Assembly: GCA_041486365.1 (NCBI GenBank)
Contig: JBGPLH010000106.1
Span: forward strand, 1-9,452
Direction of reading: 5' to 3'
DNA length: 9,452 nt
DNA from: JBGPLH01 sp041486365 [NCBI: Thermodesulfobacteriota bacterium]
GTDB lineage: Bacteria; JAUYMQ01
The position numbers and the translations under genes were made by a program. The notes under the pieces are model-generated. The model did no database searches. It saw only the letters and a list, made by a program, of their open reading frames with translations, and was not told the origin of the DNA. Of this stretch, positions 6,324-9,452 are shown one piece after another (the stretch's first letter is position 1; every line of letters starts with the position of its first letter).

Positions 6324-7912
6324 TGACCGCTCGCTTCGATCCGATCCGCCTGGGCGTCCTCAATCACCTCTTCGCGAGCATCGCGGAGGAGATGGGCGCG
6401 AGCCTCATGCGGACGGCGTTCTCCGTGAACATCAAGGAGCGGCGTGATCTTTCCTGCGCCGTCTTCGATGCCGACGCGCGGCTCGTCGCCCACGCGGCCC
6501 ACATCCCCGTGCACCTTGGATCCACGCCCGCCTGCGTGCGCGCGGTGCTGGACGCGATGAGGCTCGACCCGGGCGACGTCGCCATCGTGAACGACCCCTA
6601 CGCGGGAGGCACGCATCTCCCGGACATCACGCTCGTCTCGCCGGTGTACAGAAAGGGGACACGCAGGCCGCTCTTCTACGTCGCCAACCGTGCCCACCAC
6701 GCCGACGTGGGTGGCATCACGGCCGGCAGCATGCCGATCGCGCGCCACATCGATGAAGAAGGCGTGCGCATCCCGCCCCGCAAGCTCCGCCGGCGCGGCA
6801 AGATCGACCGGAAGTTCCTCCGCTGGTTCCTCTCCCAGGTCCGCACCCCCGACGAGCGTGAAGGCGATCTTCGGGCCCAGCTCGCGGCGAATCACACGGC
6901 CGAGGCGCGGCTCCTGGCCGCGGCGGAGAAGCACGGACTGCCCGAGCTCAAGTCGGGGATCGACGCGCTGCTCGACTACGCCGAGCGTCTCACGCGCCAC
7001 GCGATCGCCGGTATGCGCCCGGGGCGCTACGCGTTCGAGGACGCGCTCGACGACGACGGCCTGGGCACGCGCGACGTGCGCATCCGCGCGCGCGTGACGC
7101 TCTGCGGAGGCCACGCCACGGTGGACTTCACGGGCAGCGCGCCGCAGGTCCAGGGGTCCGTGAACGCGGTCCTCCCGGTGACGCTCTCGGCGGTCTTCTA
7201 CGTCTTCCGGTGCCTCGCGGGCGAGGACGTTCCGTCCAACGCGGGCGGCATGCGCCCCCTCACGGTCATCGCGCCGGAGGGCACCGTGGTGAACGCGCGC
7301 TACCCCGCGCCGGTCGCCGGCGGGAACGTCGAGACGTCGCAGCGCATCGTCGACGTGGTGCTCGGCGCGCTGGCTGCGGCCGCGCCCGATCGGGTGCCGG
7401 CGGCAAGCGCGGGCTCGATGAACAACGTGACCCTCGGCGGCAGCACGTCGGATGGTCGCCCCTTCGCTTATTACGAGACGATTGGAGGAGGGATGGGGGC
7501 GAGGCCGGGGCTGGACGGCCTCTCGGGTGTTCAGACGCACATGACGAACACGCTCAATACGCCCATCGAAGCGCTCGAGCACGCCTTCCCCTTCCGCGTG
7601 AGCCGCTACGCCCTGCGACCGGGTTCGGGGGGGCCGGGCAAGTTCCGGGGTGGGAACGGGGTCATCCGCGAGTACGAGACCCGCGTGCCCACGGAAGTGA
7701 CCCTCCTCACGGAGCGGCGCAGGCGTGCGCCCTGGGGACTTTCTGGAGGCGGTGCGGGCGCTTGCGGGGAGAACCTGCTATTTCACGGCACCTCCGCACG
7801 GAAGCTGCCAGGCAAGGTGACGTTCATCCTCCAGCCCGGCGAGCGCCTGTCGCTGCGGACCCCCGGCGGAGGCGGTTGGGGCCGGGCGGGGAGCGCCGCT
7901 CGCGGAAGGTAG
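6320..7912 (+). CDS. hyuB: Hydantoinase/oxoprolinase family protein, subunit B (HyuB type)
   Basis: This 530-residue protein is the partner subunit of HyuA. Family hallmarks are NDPYAGGTHLPD (91-102), RAHHADVGG (124-132) whose His and Asp are the likely metal ligands, ARHIDEEGVRIPP, a central DFTGSAPQVQGSVNAV block, GGNVETSQRIVD, and TPGGGGWG near the C terminus. Length fits the family (about 510-590). Two adjacent ATGs are possible, 6320 and 6323: GAGG at 6313-6316 is better spaced for the second, giving 529 residues. The ATGA/TGATGA junction with hyuA implies translational coupling and a fixed subunit ratio. The last residues (GRAGSAARGR) are a basic tail. As with HyuA, the actual substrate is not determinable here. 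No transcription terminator is visible after the gene. Confidence 0.9.
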   Translation: MMTARFDPIRLGVLNHLFASIAEEMGASLMRTAFSVNIKERRDLSCAVFDADARLVAHAAHIPVHLGSTPACVRAVLDAMRLDPGDVAIVNDPYAGGTHLPDITLVSPVYRKGTRRPLFYVANRAHHADVGGITAGSMPIARHIDEEGVRIPPRKLRRRGKIDRKFLRWFLSQVRTPDEREGDLRAQLAANHTAEARLLAAAEKHGLPELKSGIDALLDYAERLTRHAIAGMRPGRYAFEDALDDDGLGTRDVRIRARVTLCGGHATVDFTGSAPQVQGSVNAVLPVTLSAVFYVFRCLAGEDVPSNAGGMRPLTVIAPEGTVVNARYPAPVAGGNVETSQRIVDVVLGALAAAAPDRVPAASAGSMNNVTLGGSTSDGRPFAYYETIGGGMGARPGLDGLSGVQTHMTNTLNTPIEALEHAFPFRVSRYALRPGSGGPGKFRGGNGVIREYETRVPTEVTLLTERRRRAPWGLSGGGAGACGENLLFHGTSARKLPGKVTFILQPGERLSLRTPGGGGWGRAGSAARGR

Positions 7913-8012
7913 CGAAGGAGCAAAAAGGATCGGTGCGATCGCCCGGCGGCATCACCTGCGGGATCGGCTCCCGCCTCCGATCGGTCGGGGTGAGTCTCCG
8001 CAATGCTGCTGG

Positions 8013-8044
8013 CCCTTCGGGAGGGCGAGCCTCCAGGCGAGCCG
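8013..8044 (+). repeat. Structured intergenic repeat, copy 2 (tandem G.A hairpin)
   Basis: This copy reads CCC-TTC-GGG (8013-8021), then AG, then GGC, GA, GCC, loop TCCA, GGC, GA, GCC (8024-8043). It matches the copy at 3184-3217 nearly base for base, except for two bases missing from the first loop, one loop base, and one inverted base pair in the inner stem (C8030-G8037), which keeps the hairpin intact. It lies 100 bases after hyuB and upstream of the kdsB promoter, so it is not in the kdsB leader. Confidence 0.6.
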
Positions 8045-8098
8045 CGCGTGGCACGCGTGACGCTCCTCCGTTCGTGCGCGCGTTTCGCCGCCGTTTGC

Positions 8099-8127
8099 TT
8101 GACATCGATTTTCCCTCTCTCTATAGT
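8099..8127 (+). promoter_or_regulatory. Near-consensus sigma-70 promoter for kdsB-pyrG
   Basis: TTGACA (8099-8104) is a perfect -35, and TATAGT (8122-8127) matches the -10 consensus at 5 of 6 positions, with a 17-base spacer that is AT-rich against the GC-rich surroundings. Transcription would begin near 8134, about 30 bases before the kdsB start codon. Confidence 0.85.
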
Positions 8128-8163
8128 GATCGCCCGTAGCCTTCCTCAACGGCAAGGCCGGGA

Positions 8164-9452
<1,289 letters not shown>

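Larger units (their letters stand above)
7913..8163. other. Intergenic stretch between hyuB and kdsB
   Basis: No gene is supported in these 251 bases. It contains a small inverted repeat GATCG/CGATC (7928-7940), another pairing GATCGG near 7952 with CCGATC near 7978, the structured repeat copy 2 (8013-8044), and the kdsB promoter (8099-8127). No hairpin is followed by a T-tract, so how hyuB transcription ends is unclear. Confidence 0.6.

Noticed and set aside
6101-7582. Long minus-strand open frame (about 490 codons) opposite hyuB and the end of hyuA
   Set aside because: It lies antisense to genes with clear family motifs, and its translation is Arg/His/Ala-rich without recognisable domains, as expected from GC-rich coding DNA read in reverse.
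7913-8098. Intrinsic terminator for hyuB
   Set aside because: Several small hairpins exist, but none is followed by a T-rich tract.
7210-8139. Plus-strand open frame running from inside hyuB into the intergenic stretch
   Set aside because: Most of it is the shifted frame of hyuB, the remainder crosses the structured repeat and kdsB promoter, and the protein is low-complexity.

Overview
This is a high-GC bacterial chromosome segment holding eight complete protein genes and the start of a ninth, all on the + strand. The gene set (truA, rplM, rpsI, argC, kdsB, pyrG) is core metabolism and translation. KdsB makes CMP-Kdo for lipopolysaccharide, so the source is probably Gram-negative. The phylum cannot be fixed from this sequence. 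The GC content, short intergenic gaps and gene order fit an uncultured high-GC lineage such as Eisenbacteria, Gemmatimonadota, Acidobacteriota or Myxococcota, but that is inference only.

Layout. 1-228: no recognisable gene, but a run of GC-rich inverted repeats. 229-2093: an aspartate-semialdehyde-dehydrogenase-family gene followed 26 bases later by truA. The first protein keeps the Asd fold signatures but has lost the catalytic Cys and His, so it looks like a non-enzymatic paralogue comparable to enterobacterial Usg, which also sits beside truA. 2090-3151: the rplM-rpsI ribosomal protein operon, with a good sigma-70-type promoter overlapping the truA stop codon, a structured leader of about 100 nt, and a strong intrinsic terminator. 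3172-7912: argC followed by hyuA and hyuB, an ATP-dependent hydantoinase/5-oxoprolinase-type pair overlapping by ATGA. 7913-8163: a 251-base intergenic stretch ending in a near-consensus promoter. 8164-9452: kdsB overlapping the start of pyrG, which runs off the window. PyrG makes the CTP that KdsB consumes.

The features least explained by routine annotation are the probable pseudoenzyme upstream of truA; a short structured repeat found before argC and again after hyuB, whose two copies differ by one compensatory base-pair swap inside a hairpin with tandem G.A mismatches; the competing hairpins in the rplM leader; and the hairpin cluster at the left edge. No CRISPR array, tRNA, rRNA, insertion sequence or defence system is visible. 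Apart from these points the region is ordinary housekeeping sequence.
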